Below the pieces are notes generated by a model. That model had not been told where the DNA came from. It ran no database searches and saw only the letters and a program-made list of their open reading frames with translations. A DNA stretch of 49,928 nucleotides from Ramlibacter sp. (GTDB taxonomy: Bacteria > Pseudomonadota > Gammaproteobacteria > Burkholderiales > Burkholderiaceae_C), in assembly GCA_021323335.1 (NCBI GenBank), contig JAJTCN010000075.1, positions 1 through 49,928 of the forward strand, given 5' to 3'. A program made the position numbers and the translations under genes. Shown here one piece after another: positions 17,356 to 25,595 of this stretch (position 1 is its first letter; the number at the start of each line of letters is the position of its first letter).

Positions 17356-18120
17356 TCAGTGCCCGCCCGCGCCGACGTTGGCCACGAAGCCCGGCACCCG
17401 GACGCGCTTCTCGATGAAGGCCATGATGCGGTTGATGGCGAAGGCCGAGACGATGTACAGCGCCGTCACCGCCATGTACACCTCGATGCCGCGCGACGTT
17501 TCCTCGCCCACCTGCTGCGCATAGAAGGTCAGCTCCGTGATCGACACGGCGAAGGCCACCGAGGAGTTCTTCAAGATGTTCATCGACTCGCTGGTGAGCG
17601 GCGGGATGATGATGCGGAAGGCCATGGGCAGCAGCACGTAGCGGTAGTACTGCACCGTGGTGAAGCCCATCGCCATGCCGGCGTAGCGCTGCCCGCGCGG
17701 CAGCGCCTGGACGCCGGCGCGCACTTGTTCGGCGATGCGCGCGGACGTGAAGAAACCGAGGCCGAAGACCACCAGCAGCAGCTTGGGGGTGTCGGCGAAC
17801 ACCGGGATGAGCACCGGCATCACGTGGTACCAGAGGAAGATCTGCACCAGCAACGGGATGTTGCGGAACAGCTCGACCCAGGCGTTGGCGAAGCGGGACA
17901 GCCACGGGCTGTCCGGCAGCGTGCGGAAGATGCCGATGATGGCGCCGACCAGCAGCGCGACCACCAGGGAGAGCCCCGCCACCAGCACGGTCTGGCCCCA
18001 GGCGGCGATCAGCCAGTCCAGGTAGGTCTGCGTGCCCTTGGCGCCGCCGGTCCCGAAGCAGCCGGCCACCGGCGTGCGATCGATGATGTCCTGGCAAAAG
18101 ATCTGCCATTCGAAAGCCAT
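17356..18120 (-). CDS. gltJ: Glutamate/aspartate ABC transporter permease GltJ
   Basis: A 254-residue HisMQ-type permease. It carries the periplasmic N-terminal region, five or so hydrophobic segments and the coupling loop T-S-A-R-I-A-E-Q-V-R-A-G-V-Q-A-L-P-R-G-Q. Two adjacent ATGs occur (18121-18123 and 18118-18120). AGGAGG ends one base before the first, so the second, with a 4-base spacer, is the better start. It forms a heterodimer with GltK. Confidence 0.93.
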   Translation of the reverse strand: MAFEWQIFCQDIIDRTPVAGCFGTGGAKGTQTYLDWLIAAWGQTVLVAGLSLVVALLVGAIIGIFRTLPDSPWLSRFANAWVELFRNIPLLVQIFLWYHVMPVLIPVFADTPKLLLVVFGLGFFTSARIAEQVRAGVQALPRGQRYAGMAMGFTTVQYYRYVLLPMAFRIIIPPLTSESMNILKNSSVAFAVSITELTFYAQQVGEETSRGIEVYMAVTALYIVSAFAINRIMAFIEKRVRVPGFVANVGAGGH

Positions 18121-18180
18121 CATCCCTCCTCGTTCTTTTTCGACAGGCCGGCCGGAACATCGTGCAGGACGGCCTCCCTT

Positions 18181-18214
18181 GTGAAGAGGATCCGGCTTTG
18201 CCGGGCCTCTTCAC
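18181..18214 (-). other. Intercistronic hairpin 1 in gltI-gltJ
   Basis: GTGAAGAGG...CCTCTTCAC (9-bp stem) encloses CCGGC-TTT-GCCGG. It lies in the leader of gltJ. No U-run follows, so it is more likely an RNA-stability or attenuation element than a terminator. Confidence 0.7.
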
Positions 18215-18225
18215 ACTGATCAAGC

Positions 18226-18257
18226 CACTCGAAAATCCGCTTGCGGATTTTCGAGTG
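18226..18257 (-). other. Intercistronic hairpin 2 in gltI-gltJ
   Basis: CACTCGAAAATCCGC and GCGGATTTTCGAGTG form a perfect 15-bp stem with a 2-base centre, 6 bases after the gltI stop. It lacks a U-run. Such a hairpin at the 3' end of a binding-protein cistron commonly protects that message from exonucleases, raising binding protein over permease. Confidence 0.8.
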
Positions 18258-18263
18258 AACAAC

Positions 18264-19148
18264 TTACTTGTTGAAGTCTTCAGCCGGGGCGTCGGACGGG
18301 TTCTTCAGCAGGCCAGTGAGGATGGCGCCCATCTTCAGGTTGACGCTGGTGTTCTTGGGCGGGATCGGCTGCATGAACCACTTGGTGTACAGCATGTTCA
18401 GCTCGCCGGTCTTGATGGCGCCGCGGATGTAGTCGTCCACCGCCTTCTTGAACTTCGGGTCGTCCTTGCGCAGCATGATCGAGATCGGCTCGACGTTCAG
18501 GGTCTCGCCGACGATCATGTAGCCCTTCGGATTCTGCGACGAGGCGATCAGGCCGGCCAGGATGTTGTCGTCCATCACGAAGGCGTCGGCACGGCCGGAC
18601 TCCAGCAGCAGGAAGCTGTCGGCGTGGTCCTTGCCGTAGACCTCCTTGAACTGGATGCCCTCGCTGCGCTTGTTCTTGCGCAGCAGCGCCACGGAGGTGG
18701 TGCCGGTGGTGGTGGCGACGGTCTTGCCGTTCAGGTCGGCCACCGACTTGATCTTGGAGTCGGCCTTGACGGCGGTGCGCACTTCCGTCACGTACGTGGT
18801 CAGCGCGAAGGACACGTCCTTCTGGCGGGTGGCGTTGTTGGTGGTCGAGCCGCACTCGATGTCGACCGTGCCGTTCTGCACCAGCGGGATGCGGTTGGCG
18901 GAGGTGACCGGCGTGTACTCGATGGCCACGCCGGGCAGCACGGCCTTGAGGATGCGCTGGCAGAGCTCGACGTGGTAGCCGGTGAACTGGCCGCTGCCGG
19001 TGGTGTAGGACAACGGGGCGGACGACTCGCGCACGCCCATCACGACCTTGCCGGCAGCCTTGGCCTTGGCCAGCGTGTCGTTCGCCTGGGCGAAGGCCCC
19101 GAAAGCGGTGGCAGACAGGACGGCGGCGAGCAAAAGGTTCTTCTTCAT
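18264..19148 (-). CDS. gltI: Glutamate/aspartate periplasmic binding protein GltI
   Basis: A 294-residue solute-binding protein of the extracellular family 3. MKKNLLLAAVLSATAFGAFA is the signal peptide. The mature protein has the family blocks V-V-M-G-V-R-E-S-S-A-P-L-S-Y, G-Y-H-V-E-L-C, the D-I-E-C-G-S-T-T-N-N-A-T-R hinge and A-D-A-F-V-M-D-D. The ATG at 19146-19148 is preferred over an in-frame ATG eight codons upstream because AGGAGA lies 7 bases before it. First gene of the glt operon; a LysR gene lies 112 bases upstream. Confidence 0.94.
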   Translation of the reverse strand: MKKNLLLAAVLSATAFGAFAQANDTLAKAKAAGKVVMGVRESSAPLSYTTGSGQFTGYHVELCQRILKAVLPGVAIEYTPVTSANRIPLVQNGTVDIECGSTTNNATRQKDVSFALTTYVTEVRTAVKADSKIKSVADLNGKTVATTTGTTSVALLRKNKRSEGIQFKEVYGKDHADSFLLLESGRADAFVMDDNILAGLIASSQNPKGYMIVGETLNVEPISIMLRKDDPKFKKAVDDYIRGAIKTGELNMLYTKWFMQPIPPKNTSVNLKMGAILTGLLKNPSDAPAEDFNK

Positions 19149-19165
19149 CGAAATCTCCTGGGTGA

Positions 19166-19196
19166 AACGCATCGGACAAATGCGTTGCGGATTCTA
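19166..19196 (-). promoter_or_regulatory. gltI leader: inverted repeat and probable -10 box
   Basis: On the minus strand TAGAAT (19191-19196) is a good -10 candidate. Just downstream, AACGCAT/ATGCGTT (19166-19172 and 19180-19186) is a perfect 7-bp inverted repeat with a 7-base spacer, in the untranslated leader. The -35 region is poor, which is compatible with activator dependence. Confidence 0.4.
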
Positions 19197-19260
19197 GGGG
19201 CGCGCGTGCGCGTGCGTAATGCGAAAGCTTAGAGCCTGCGATCCTGCCCGCAAGCAGGGT

Positions 19261-20187
19261 TTATGCCCGGTGCTCCGCCAGGAAGGCCCAGAGCGCCTGC
19301 GCGGTGCGCTTGGGCACGTGTTTCCCGGTCGGCCGCTCCCGGTAGGCCCGCACTTCCATCGCGATCTCCAGCCCCTTCAGCTCCGGCGGCAGCGGGCTCA
19401 CCAGCTTGCCGGCGTGCAGCTCCTTCTGCACGGCGCTCTCCGGCAGGAAGGCGATGCCGTGGCCCTCGAGGGCCATCACCTTCAGGCCCTCGGCCATGTC
19501 CGTCTCGTAGACCCGGTCCAGGTGCAGGGCGGTGCCGGCCTGCTTGATCAGCAGGTCGGTCACCTGTCCGAGGTAGGCGCCCGGTGCGTAGCCCAGGTAA
19601 GGCAGAGGATGGCCGGCGCGGCCGGGCAGGCGGTACAGCGGCGTGCCGGCCGCGTCGGGCTTGCAGTAGGGGGCCAGGGATTCCCGGCCCAGGGCCACCA
19701 TCTCGTAGCGGTCGGCATCCAGCTGCAGCGGCTGCGCCGCGTGGTGGTAGGCGATCAGCAGGTCGCAGCTGCCTTCCACCAGCCGCATGGCGGCGTCGTG
19801 CACGTTCAGCGCGATCAGGCGGCTCTTGATCGGCCCGAAGGCCTCGCGCAGGCTGGACACCCACGCGGGGAAGAAGGTGAAGGCCAGCGTGTGCGGCACG
19901 GCGAACTCGATGACGTCCTGGCCGGCGGAAGCATGGCCGCGCAGCATGGCGCGGGTGCTTTGCAGCGACTGCAGCAGCTCCAGCGACTGCGCGTACAGCG
20001 TTTCACCCGCCGCGGTGAGGCGGGTGGGATAGGAGCTGCGATCGACGAGGTCCGTGCCGGCCCAGGCCTCCAGCGCCTGGATGCGGCGCGAAAACGCGGG
20101 CTGCGTCACGTGCCGCAACTGCGCGGAGCGGCTGAAGCTGCGGGTTTCGGCGAGGCTGACGAAGTCTTCCAGCCATTTGGTTTCCAT
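19261..20187 (-). CDS. LysR-family transcriptional regulator
   Basis: A 308-residue regulator. The N-terminal winged helix-turn-helix is clear (W-L-E-D-F-V-S-L-A-E-T-R-S-F-S-R-S-A, then T-Q-P-A-F-S-R-R-I-Q-A-L-E). Residues ~90-300 form the periplasmic-binding-like effector domain. It lies directly upstream of gltI in the same direction, so control of the glutamate importer is a reasonable guess. Most LysR genes diverge from their targets, which weakens it. Confidence 0.9.
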   Translation of the reverse strand: METKWLEDFVSLAETRSFSRSAQLRHVTQPAFSRRIQALEAWAGTDLVDRSSYPTRLTAAGETLYAQSLELLQSLQSTRAMLRGHASAGQDVIEFAVPHTLAFTFFPAWVSSLREAFGPIKSRLIALNVHDAAMRLVEGSCDLLIAYHHAAQPLQLDADRYEMVALGRESLAPYCKPDAAGTPLYRLPGRAGHPLPYLGYAPGAYLGQVTDLLIKQAGTALHLDRVYETDMAEGLKVMALEGHGIAFLPESAVQKELHAGKLVSPLPPELKGLEIAMEVRAYRERPTGKHVPKRTAQALWAFLAEHRA

Positions 20188-20206
20188 GGCCGGATTATTG
20201 CGGGCC

Positions 20207-20563
20207 TCAGCGCAAGCGCGTGCGGGCCAACCGTTTCGCGTTGGCCGTGGCCTTGCGGTGCACCGGCGCCAGCCCCTGCGACAGGATGCGCTGCGTGTCG
20301 AGAAGGGGCACGCGCGTGCCCTGCAGCATGGCCAGGCCCATCTTCTGCTGCGCCTGCACCAGCGCCGAACCCATGGCGAACCAGGACTGCCACATGGCCA
20401 CCACCTTTTCCTGGCCCATGCCGTGGAACTCGCGGCGGTCGCGGGCATTCGGCTGCGTCCCGGCCAACGCCATGCGCGTGAGGCGGTGCGCCATCACCTG
20501 CGGCACGGCGAGGGCGAGTTCGGTGGCCTGGCGGGGGAGTCGGGGGGAGGAGCGTCGGGTCAT
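20207..20563 (-). CDS. Phasin-like protein
   Basis: A 118-residue helical protein resembling polyhydroxyalkanoate granule-associated phasins. It has an amphipathic central part (R-R-E-F-H-G-M-G-Q-E-K-V-V-A-M-W-Q-S-W-F-A-M, then Q-Q-K-M-G-L-A-M) and a very basic C-terminal tail. Phasins coat PHA granules in the cytoplasm. It precedes the LysR gene by 19 bases on the same strand and diverges from the MFS gene. Assignment rests on composition and pattern, so it is tentative. Confidence 0.6.
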   Translation of the reverse strand: MTRRSSPRLPRQATELALAVPQVMAHRLTRMALAGTQPNARDRREFHGMGQEKVVAMWQSWFAMGSALVQAQQKMGLAMLQGTRVPLLDTQRILSQGLAPVHRKATANAKRLARTRLR

Positions 20564-20597
20564 CGACCGATTCTGCGGACCCGCTGCGTGCCCGTCT

Positions 20598-20630
20598 GTA
20601 GGCCGGGTTCGGCGATCAGCCGACCCCGGC
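20598..20630. repeat. GTAGGCCGGGTTCGGC intergenic palindrome (copy 3, single unit)
   Basis: GTAGGCCGGGTTCGGCGATC followed by AGCCGACCCCGGC; the GCCGGGTTCGGC arm pairs with GCCGACCCCGGC imperfectly. It lies in the divergent gap between the phasin-like and MFS genes, unlike its sister copies, which sit at 3' ends. Confidence 0.75.
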
Positions 20631-20667
20631 GTCGGCGATTGCCGCCTTGCCCGTATGCTGCCGCCCC

Positions 20668-21864
20668 ATGAGCCCAACCGTGCCACGCCGCATCCTGCCG
20701 GTGATCGTGCTGTCCCAGTTCGCCGGCACCTCGCTCTGGTTCGCGGTGAATGCGGTGATGCCCGACCTGCAGCGCGACTGGGGGCTGCCGGCGGCCGCGC
20801 TGGCCACGCTGACGTCCGCGGTGCAACTCGGTTTCGTCGCCGGCACGCTGGTGTTCGCGCTGCTGATGCTGGCCGACCGCTTCGCGCCGGCGCGGGTGTT
20901 CCTGGCCTGTTCGCTCGCCGGGGCCGCGTGCAACGCCGCCACCCTGGCAGCCGACGGCCGCCTCGACGTGCTGCTGGGGCTGCGCTTTGCGGTCGGCTTC
21001 CTGCTGGCGGGCGTCTATCCGGTCGGCATGAAGATCGCCGCCAGCTGGTACCGCGAGCGGCTGGGCGCCGTGATGGGCGTGCTGATCGGCGCCCTGGTGC
21101 TGGGCACGGCGCTGCCGCACGGCCTGCGCGCGCTGGCCGGCAACGGCGGCGGCGCCGCCCTGTCGATCGGCGGCTTGCCGGCATGGCAGTCCGTCGTGAT
21201 CTCCGTCTCCTTGCTGGCCGCGGCCGGCGGCATCGCCACGGCCCTGCTGGTGCCCACGCACCCGGCCGCCGGGAGGGCGGCGCGCATCACGCCGAGGGCG
21301 CTCGGGCTGATCTGGTCGGACCGGCGCCTGCGCGCTTCCGTGTTCGGCTACTTCGGCCACATGTGGGAGCTGTATGCCTTCGTCGTGCTGGTGCCCGTGA
21401 TCCTTGCCACGCGCCTGGCCGGGGGAGCCGTCAGCGCGGCAGCCTTCTGGGCCATCGCCGCCGGCTTCGCGGGCTGCGTCGGCGGCGGGTTGCTGGCGCG
21501 GCGGCTGGGCAGCGCGCAGGTGGCGTGGGCGCAGTTGGCGGTCAGCGCAGCCTGTTGCCTCGCCGCGCCCTTGATGCTGGTGGCGCCGCTGCCGCTGTTC
21601 ATCGGCTGGCTGCTGCTGTGGGGCGCCACGGTGTCCGGCGACTCGCCGCAGTTCTCGACGCTGACCGCGCAGAACGCGCCGCCGGCGGCAGTGGGCAGCG
21701 TGCTCACCTTCAGCAACTGCATCGGCTTCGCGATCTCGGTGGTGAGCATCGAGCTGTTCGTCCGCGCCGCGCAGGTGTGGCCGCTCGCGCTGGTGCTGCC
21801 GTGGCTCGCCGTCGGGCCGGTGCTGGGGCTGTGGATGTTGCGCCCTCTCGTAGGCCGGCGGTGA
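20668..21864 (+). CDS. Major facilitator superfamily transporter
   Basis: A 398-residue inner-membrane transporter with about twelve hydrophobic segments. The N-terminal half carries Q-F-A-G-T-S-L-W-F-A-V-N-A and an A-D-R-F-A-P-A-R loop equivalent to the MFS motif A region. Residues S-G-D-S-P-Q-F-S-T-L-T-A-Q lie in the C-terminal half. The cyanate-permease-like branch (CynX/NimT) is a possible match; the substrate cannot be told. The final codons (L-V-G-R-R-stop) are part of the downstream GTAGGCCGG repeat, so the repeat supplies the stop codon. Confidence 0.85.
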   Translation: MSPTVPRRILPVIVLSQFAGTSLWFAVNAVMPDLQRDWGLPAAALATLTSAVQLGFVAGTLVFALLMLADRFAPARVFLACSLAGAACNAATLAADGRLDVLLGLRFAVGFLLAGVYPVGMKIAASWYRERLGAVMGVLIGALVLGTALPHGLRALAGNGGGAALSIGGLPAWQSVVISVSLLAAAGGIATALLVPTHPAAGRAARITPRALGLIWSDRRLRASVFGYFGHMWELYAFVVLVPVILATRLAGGAVSAAAFWAIAAGFAGCVGGGLLARRLGSAQVAWAQLAVSAACCLAAPLMLVAPLPLFIGWLLLWGATVSGDSPQFSTLTAQNAPPAAVGSVLTFSNCIGFAISVVSIELFVRAAQVWPLALVLPWLAVGPVLGLWMLRPLVGRR

Positions 21865-22010
21865 GCGCGGAGCCGAACCCCGGTAGGGCTCACCGACACC
21901 GGGGATCACCGATCACCGGGGTTCGGCTTCGCGCTCACCCCGGCCTACGGGAAAACCGTACCTGCGCACTGACTCCGTAGGCCGGGTTCGGCGCCAGCCG
22001 ACCCCGGCAA
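21849..22010. repeat. Cluster of GTAGGCCGGGTTCGGC intergenic palindromes (copy 4)
   Basis: Contains one full inverted pair (GTAGGCCGGCGGTGAGCGCG and AGCCGAACCCC against GGGGTTCGGC...GGCCTACGG, to ~21950) and a further single unit (CCGTAGGCCGGGTTCGGCGC and CAGCCGACCCCGG, 21975-22008). It overlaps the last codons of the MFS gene and fills the gap to the convergent phosphodiesterase. Confidence 0.85.
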
Positions 22011-22463
22011 TCAGAACGTCACCAGCCGCGGCGTGATGGTGGTCCCGTCCACCAGCAGTTCGCCGGCGGAGATCGGCAACTTGAAGCGCCGCGGCCCCGC
22101 GCTGCCGGGATTGACGTAGAGGACGCCGTCGCGCTCTTCCACCCGCGGACGGTGCGAATGCCCCGTGACAACCACCCGCGCGCCGCCCGGCAGGACGAGA
22201 TCGGCGAGGTCGTGCACGACGTGCAGCGCGACACCCGCCAGCCGCACCGTCGTGGCTTCCGGCAAATCCTCCGCCCAGGGTCCGCGGTCGTTGTTGCCGC
22301 GTACCGCCGTCAAGGGCGCCATGTCGGCCAGGACACGAAGCACCTCCGGGCCGCAGATGTCGCCGGCGTGCACGATGTGGTCGCTGCCTTGCAGGAAGTC
22401 GAGAACCTCCGGACGCAGCAGGTCGTGGGTGTCGGAGACGAGGGCGATGCGGAACATGGGCAT
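22011..22463 (-). CDS. YfcE/MJ0936-type metallophosphodiesterase
   Basis: A 150-residue calcineurin-like phosphoesterase. The metal-binding motifs are all present: S-D-T-H-D (residues 10-14), H-A-G-D-I-C (~32-37), G-N-N-D (~55-58), a lone histidine (V-V-H-D) and G-H-S-H (~100-103). Small proteins of this type hydrolyse phosphodiesters in vitro; the natural substrate is unknown. An in-frame ATG two codons downstream (M-F-R-I-A) is an equally good start. Confidence 0.9.
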   Translation of the reverse strand: MPMFRIALVSDTHDLLRPEVLDFLQGSDHIVHAGDICGPEVLRVLADMAPLTAVRGNNDRGPWAEDLPEATTVRLAGVALHVVHDLADLVLPGGARVVVTGHSHRPRVEERDGVLYVNPGSAGPRRFKLPISAGELLVDGTTITPRLVTF

Positions 22464-22488
22464 GGATTGTGGGAGCGCGTGCTCGAAA

Positions 22489-22570
22489 GCTGGGGTTCGC
22501 TTTCGCTCACCACCAGCCTACGGACACGCAGCGGCTTCGTAGGCTGGTGGTGAGCGACGCGAACCCCAGC
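22489..22570. repeat. GTAGG/GGGTTCGC intergenic inverted repeat (copy 5)
   Basis: GCTGGGGTTCGCTTTCGCTC with ACCACCAGCCTACGG is mirrored by CGTAGGCTGGTGGTGAGCGA with CGCGAACCCCAGC, giving a ~35-bp stem. It sits between two same-strand genes. Confidence 0.85.
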
Positions 22571-22584
22571 TCTCCGGAGGCCCG

Positions 22585-22959
22585 TCACTCCGCCGGCAGC
22601 ATCTGCGGATTCCAGGCCACTTCCCACAGGTGGCCGTCGGGATCCTGGAAGTAGCCGGCGTAGCCGCCGTAGAAGGTGTCGTGCGACGGCTTGACGAGCG
22701 TCGCACCCGCGGCTCGCGCCTGCACCAACACCGCGTCGACTTGGACGCGCGTTCGGACGTTGTGCGCCAGGCAGAACTGCGTCGGGCTGCCCGGCGCTGC
22801 CGGCAGGCCGCTGTCGTGCGCCAGGCTGGCGCGCGGCCACAGCGCGAGGCGCAGGCCGCCCTCGAGATCGAAGAAGGCGACGGCGCCGTGCTCGTACTCC
22901 TGTCCGACGATGCCGTCCGTCGCCCAGCCCAGGCCATCGCGGTAGAAGCGCACGGCGCG
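22585..22959 (-). pseudogene. VOC/glyoxalase-family protein lacking its N-terminus
   Basis: The visible ~124 residues read R-A-V-R-F-Y-R-D-G-L-G-W, then E-Y-E-H-G-A-V-A-F-F-D-L, L-A-L-W-P-R-A-S-L-A-H-D and Y-F-Q-D-P-D-G-H-L-W-E-V-A-W. This is a standard vicinal-oxygen-chelate domain, but it begins in the middle of the first beta-alpha unit. Family members carry about 15-25 residues before R-A-V-R-F-Y, including the first metal ligand. That part is absent and the sequence runs straight into the 3' end of another gene at ~22960. The in-frame ATG at 22953 could still start a shortened product. Function is unknown. Confidence 0.72.
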
Positions 22960-23302
22960 TCCGGACTTCCATCACCCCTGCCTGCGTGACCTGCAGGTAG
23001 GTCTTCGGGTCGTGCAAGGCCAGGTGCAGCAGGATGCGGCCGGCCTGCCACATCACCACGCGGTTCAGCAGCACGCCGGCGGCGATCAGCGCCAGGCCGG
23101 GCCAGGTGCGGCCGGTCAGCGCCAGCGCCATGCCGACGCCGATCACCGGCAAAACGACCACGACCAGCATCAAGCGCTGCGAGACATAGCGCCGCGCCAG
23201 CTTGGGATCGACGATCACGCGGAACCGCCCGGCCGGCAGGCCGCTGCGGAAATCCTCGTACGCCACGTACTCGGCGAACTCGCCGTCTGCTGCTTCCGTC
23301 AC
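22960..23302 (-). pseudogene. Two-span membrane protein, 3' end lost
   Basis: A GTG at 23300-23302, 2 bases past the ABC exporter stop, opens a frame of about 114 recognisable residues: an acidic N-terminus (T-E-A-A-D-G-E-F-A-E-Y), two hydrophobic segments (~48-90) and H-D-P-K-T-Y-L-Q-V-T-Q-A-G-V-M-E-V-R. The natural C-terminus and stop are missing: after M-E-V-R the DNA passes into the headless VOC gene in another frame. I do not recognise the family. Tight spacing suggests cotranscription with the ABC exporter. Confidence 0.6.
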
Positions 23303-23304
23303 GG

Positions 23305-25049
23305 CTACATCCCCATCACGTCGGCGAACTTCTCGCCCTCGGCGCTCTGCTGCAGCGCCCACATGTCGGCATAGCGACCGCCGAGCGCCAGCAACTCCTG
23401 GTGGGTGCCGCGCTCGATGATGCGGCCGGCCTCCATCACCAGGATCTGGTGCGCATCGACCACGGTGGACAAGCGGTGCGCGATGACCAGCGCGGTCTTG
23501 TTCCTGGCCACGCCCTTCAGCTCGGCCTGGATCGCGCGCTCGTTGGCGCTGTCCAGCGCCGAGGTGGCCTCGTCGAAGATCAGGATCGGCGGGTTCTTCA
23601 GCAGCGTGCGGGCGATGGCCACGCGCTGCTTCTCGCCGCCGGACAGCTTCAGGCCGCGCTCGCCGACCATCGTGCCGTAGCCCTTGGGCGTGGAGGCGAT
23701 GAAGTCGTGGATGCGCGCCGCGCGAGCCGCCTCCTCCACCTGCTCGCGCGTGGCGCCGGGGCGGCCGTAGGCGATGTTGTATTCGACGGTGTCGTTGAAC
23801 AGCACCGTGTCCTGCGGCACGATGCCGATGGCCTGCCGCACGCTGGCCTGGGTGACGTCCCGCACGTCCTGGCCGGCGATGGTGATGCGGCCCTGCTGCA
23901 CGTCGTAGAAGCGGTACAGCAGGCGCGCGAGCGTCGACTTGCCGGAGCCTGACGGGCCGACAACGGCCACCGTCTTGCCGGCGGGGATCTCGAAGGAGAC
24001 GTCGTGCAGGATGGGGCGGGCGGGCTCGTAGGCGAAGTGGACGTGGTCGAAGCGGACGGTCCAGTCGTCGGCGCGCAGGGGCAGCGCCTCGGGCTTGTCC
24101 GCGATCTCCCGCTCCTTTTCCATCAGCGTGAACATCTTGTCCAGGTCGGTCAGGCTCTGCTTGATCTCGCGGTACAGCACGCCCAGGAAGTTCAGGGGGA
24201 TGTACAGCTGGATCATGAAGGCGTTGATCATGACCAGGTCGCCCAGCGTCATGCGGCCTTCGACCACGCCCACCGTGGCGCGCCAGAGCATTGCCACCAG
24301 GCTGACCGCGATGATCAGCTGCTGGCCGGTGTTCAGCAGCGACAGCGTGGTCTGCGCCTTGATGCGCGAGCGGCGGTAGCGGTCCAGGCTCTCGTCGTAG
24401 CGGCGCGCCTCGAAGTCCTCGTTGTTGAAGTACTTCACCGTCTCGTAGTTCAGCAGCGAGTCCACCGCCCGCGTGTGCGCGGCCGAGTCGTACTCGTTGG
24501 CCTCGCGGCGGAACTTGGTGCGCCACTCGGTGATGCTCACCGTGAAGATGATGTACAGCACCAGCGCCGCGATGGTGATCCAGGCGAACCAGACGTCGAA
24601 CTTCACCGCCAGGATGGTCAGCACCATCGCCACTTCCAGCAGCGTCGGGACGATGCTGTAGAGCGAGTACGAGATCAGCGACTCGATGCCGCGCACGCCA
24701 CGCTCGATGTCGCGCGTCATGCCGCCGGTCTGCCGCTCCAGGTGGAAGCGCAGCGACAGCGCATGCAGGTGGCGGAAGGTCTCCAGGGCGATGCTGGCAG
24801 GGCCGCGGGCTCGCCGACCTTGATGTCCATGGCGTCGATCAGCTGCTTGAGCAGCAGCGGCACGCTGACGTTGGCCACCTTGGCGGCCACCATGAAGGCC
24901 AGCGCGGCCGCCACGCGCCACTTGTATTCCAGCAGGTAGGGCAGCAGGCGCCGCAGCGTCGCCCAGTCCGTGCGGCGGGCCGGCGGGACGCCGGCCTGGG
25001 CCGCAGGAGCGGGAATGGGAGGGGAGCTGAGTTCGCCGCCGCGGCGCAT
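23305..25049 (-). pseudogene. Atm1/HMT-type ABC exporter, frameshifted by internal loss
   Basis: An ABC half-transporter of the Atm1 branch (mitochondrial Atm1 and bacterial homologues export glutathione- or metal-linked compounds). The first ~84 residues (from ATG 25047-25049) include TM1 and K-V-A-N-V-S-V-P-L-L-L-K-Q-L-I-D-A-M-D. Near base 24797 the frame breaks. The next frame resumes at S-I-A-L-E-T-F-R-H-L-H-A-L-S and continues normally through E-R-Q-T-G-G-M-T-R-D-I-E-R-G, Walker [10 protein letters not shown], signature L-S-G-G-E-K-Q-R, Walker B L-I-F-D-E-A-T and A-H-R-L-S-T. About 35-40 residues covering TM2 are missing. As written no full transporter can be made. Confidence 0.85.
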
Positions 25050-25090
25050 GGGGGACAATCCGGGTGTCAGTACTGTCCGAGATTGTGCCC

Positions 25091-25510
25091 ATGTCCGCAA
25101 ATGCAAGCTCCCCGCAGGGCCACGCGCCCGCCCTGCCGCCCACCGACAAGGAGCTGGTGCTCAAGGTCATCCCCATGCCGGCGGACACCAACGGCAACGG
25201 CGACATCTTCGGCGGCTGGGTGATGGCGCAGGTCGACCTGGCCGGCTCGGTGCTGCCGGCCCGCGTGATCCGTGGCCGCATGGCGACGGTGGCGGTGAAG
25301 GAATTCATCTTCAAGCAGCCGGTGCGCGTGGGCGACATCCTCAGCTTCTATTCCTCGATCGTGCGCATCGGCAACACCTCGATCACGGTCGACGTGGAAG
25401 TGTTCGCCGAGCGCTTCCGCTCGCAGGGCGAGTACGTCAAGGTGACGGACGCCCTGGTGACCTACGTGGCGATCGACGACAACGGCAAGCCGCAGACGAT
25501 CGCCAGGTAG
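25091..25510 (+). CDS. YciA-type hot-dog acyl-CoA thioesterase
   Basis: A 139-residue hot-dog-fold thioesterase of the YciA/BACH type that hydrolyses acyl-CoA. The core N-G-N-G-D-I-F-G-G-W-V-M-A-Q-V-D (residues ~35-50), with its catalytic aspartate, and F-K-Q-P-V-R-V-G-D are characteristic. The ATG at 25091 was chosen because upstream residues are not family-like. It diverges from the ABC exporter by 41 bases. Confidence 0.9.
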   Translation: MSANASSPQGHAPALPPTDKELVLKVIPMPADTNGNGDIFGGWVMAQVDLAGSVLPARVIRGRMATVAVKEFIFKQPVRVGDILSFYSSIVRIGNTSITVDVEVFAERFRSQGEYVKVTDALVTYVAIDDNGKPQTIAR

Positions 25511-25511
25511 C

Positions 25512-25595
25512 CGTCATTCCCGCGGAGGCGGGAATCCAGGGCTTCCGCATTCGGGCCCCTGGAAGCCCTGGATCCCCGCCTCCGCGGGGATGACG
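25512..25595. repeat. GTCATTCCCGC...GCGGGG intergenic palindrome (copy 2)
   Basis: CGTCATTCCCGCGGAGGCGGG is mirrored by CCCCGCCTCCGCGGGGATGACGG. It fills the space between the convergent thioesterase and enoyl-CoA hydratase genes and encodes the last ~27 codons and stop of the latter. Confidence 0.88.

Noticed and set aside
18181..18257. gltI-gltJ hairpins as Rho-independent terminators
   Set aside because: Neither stem is followed by a U-run on the minus strand, and the downstream genes are clearly part of the same transport system.
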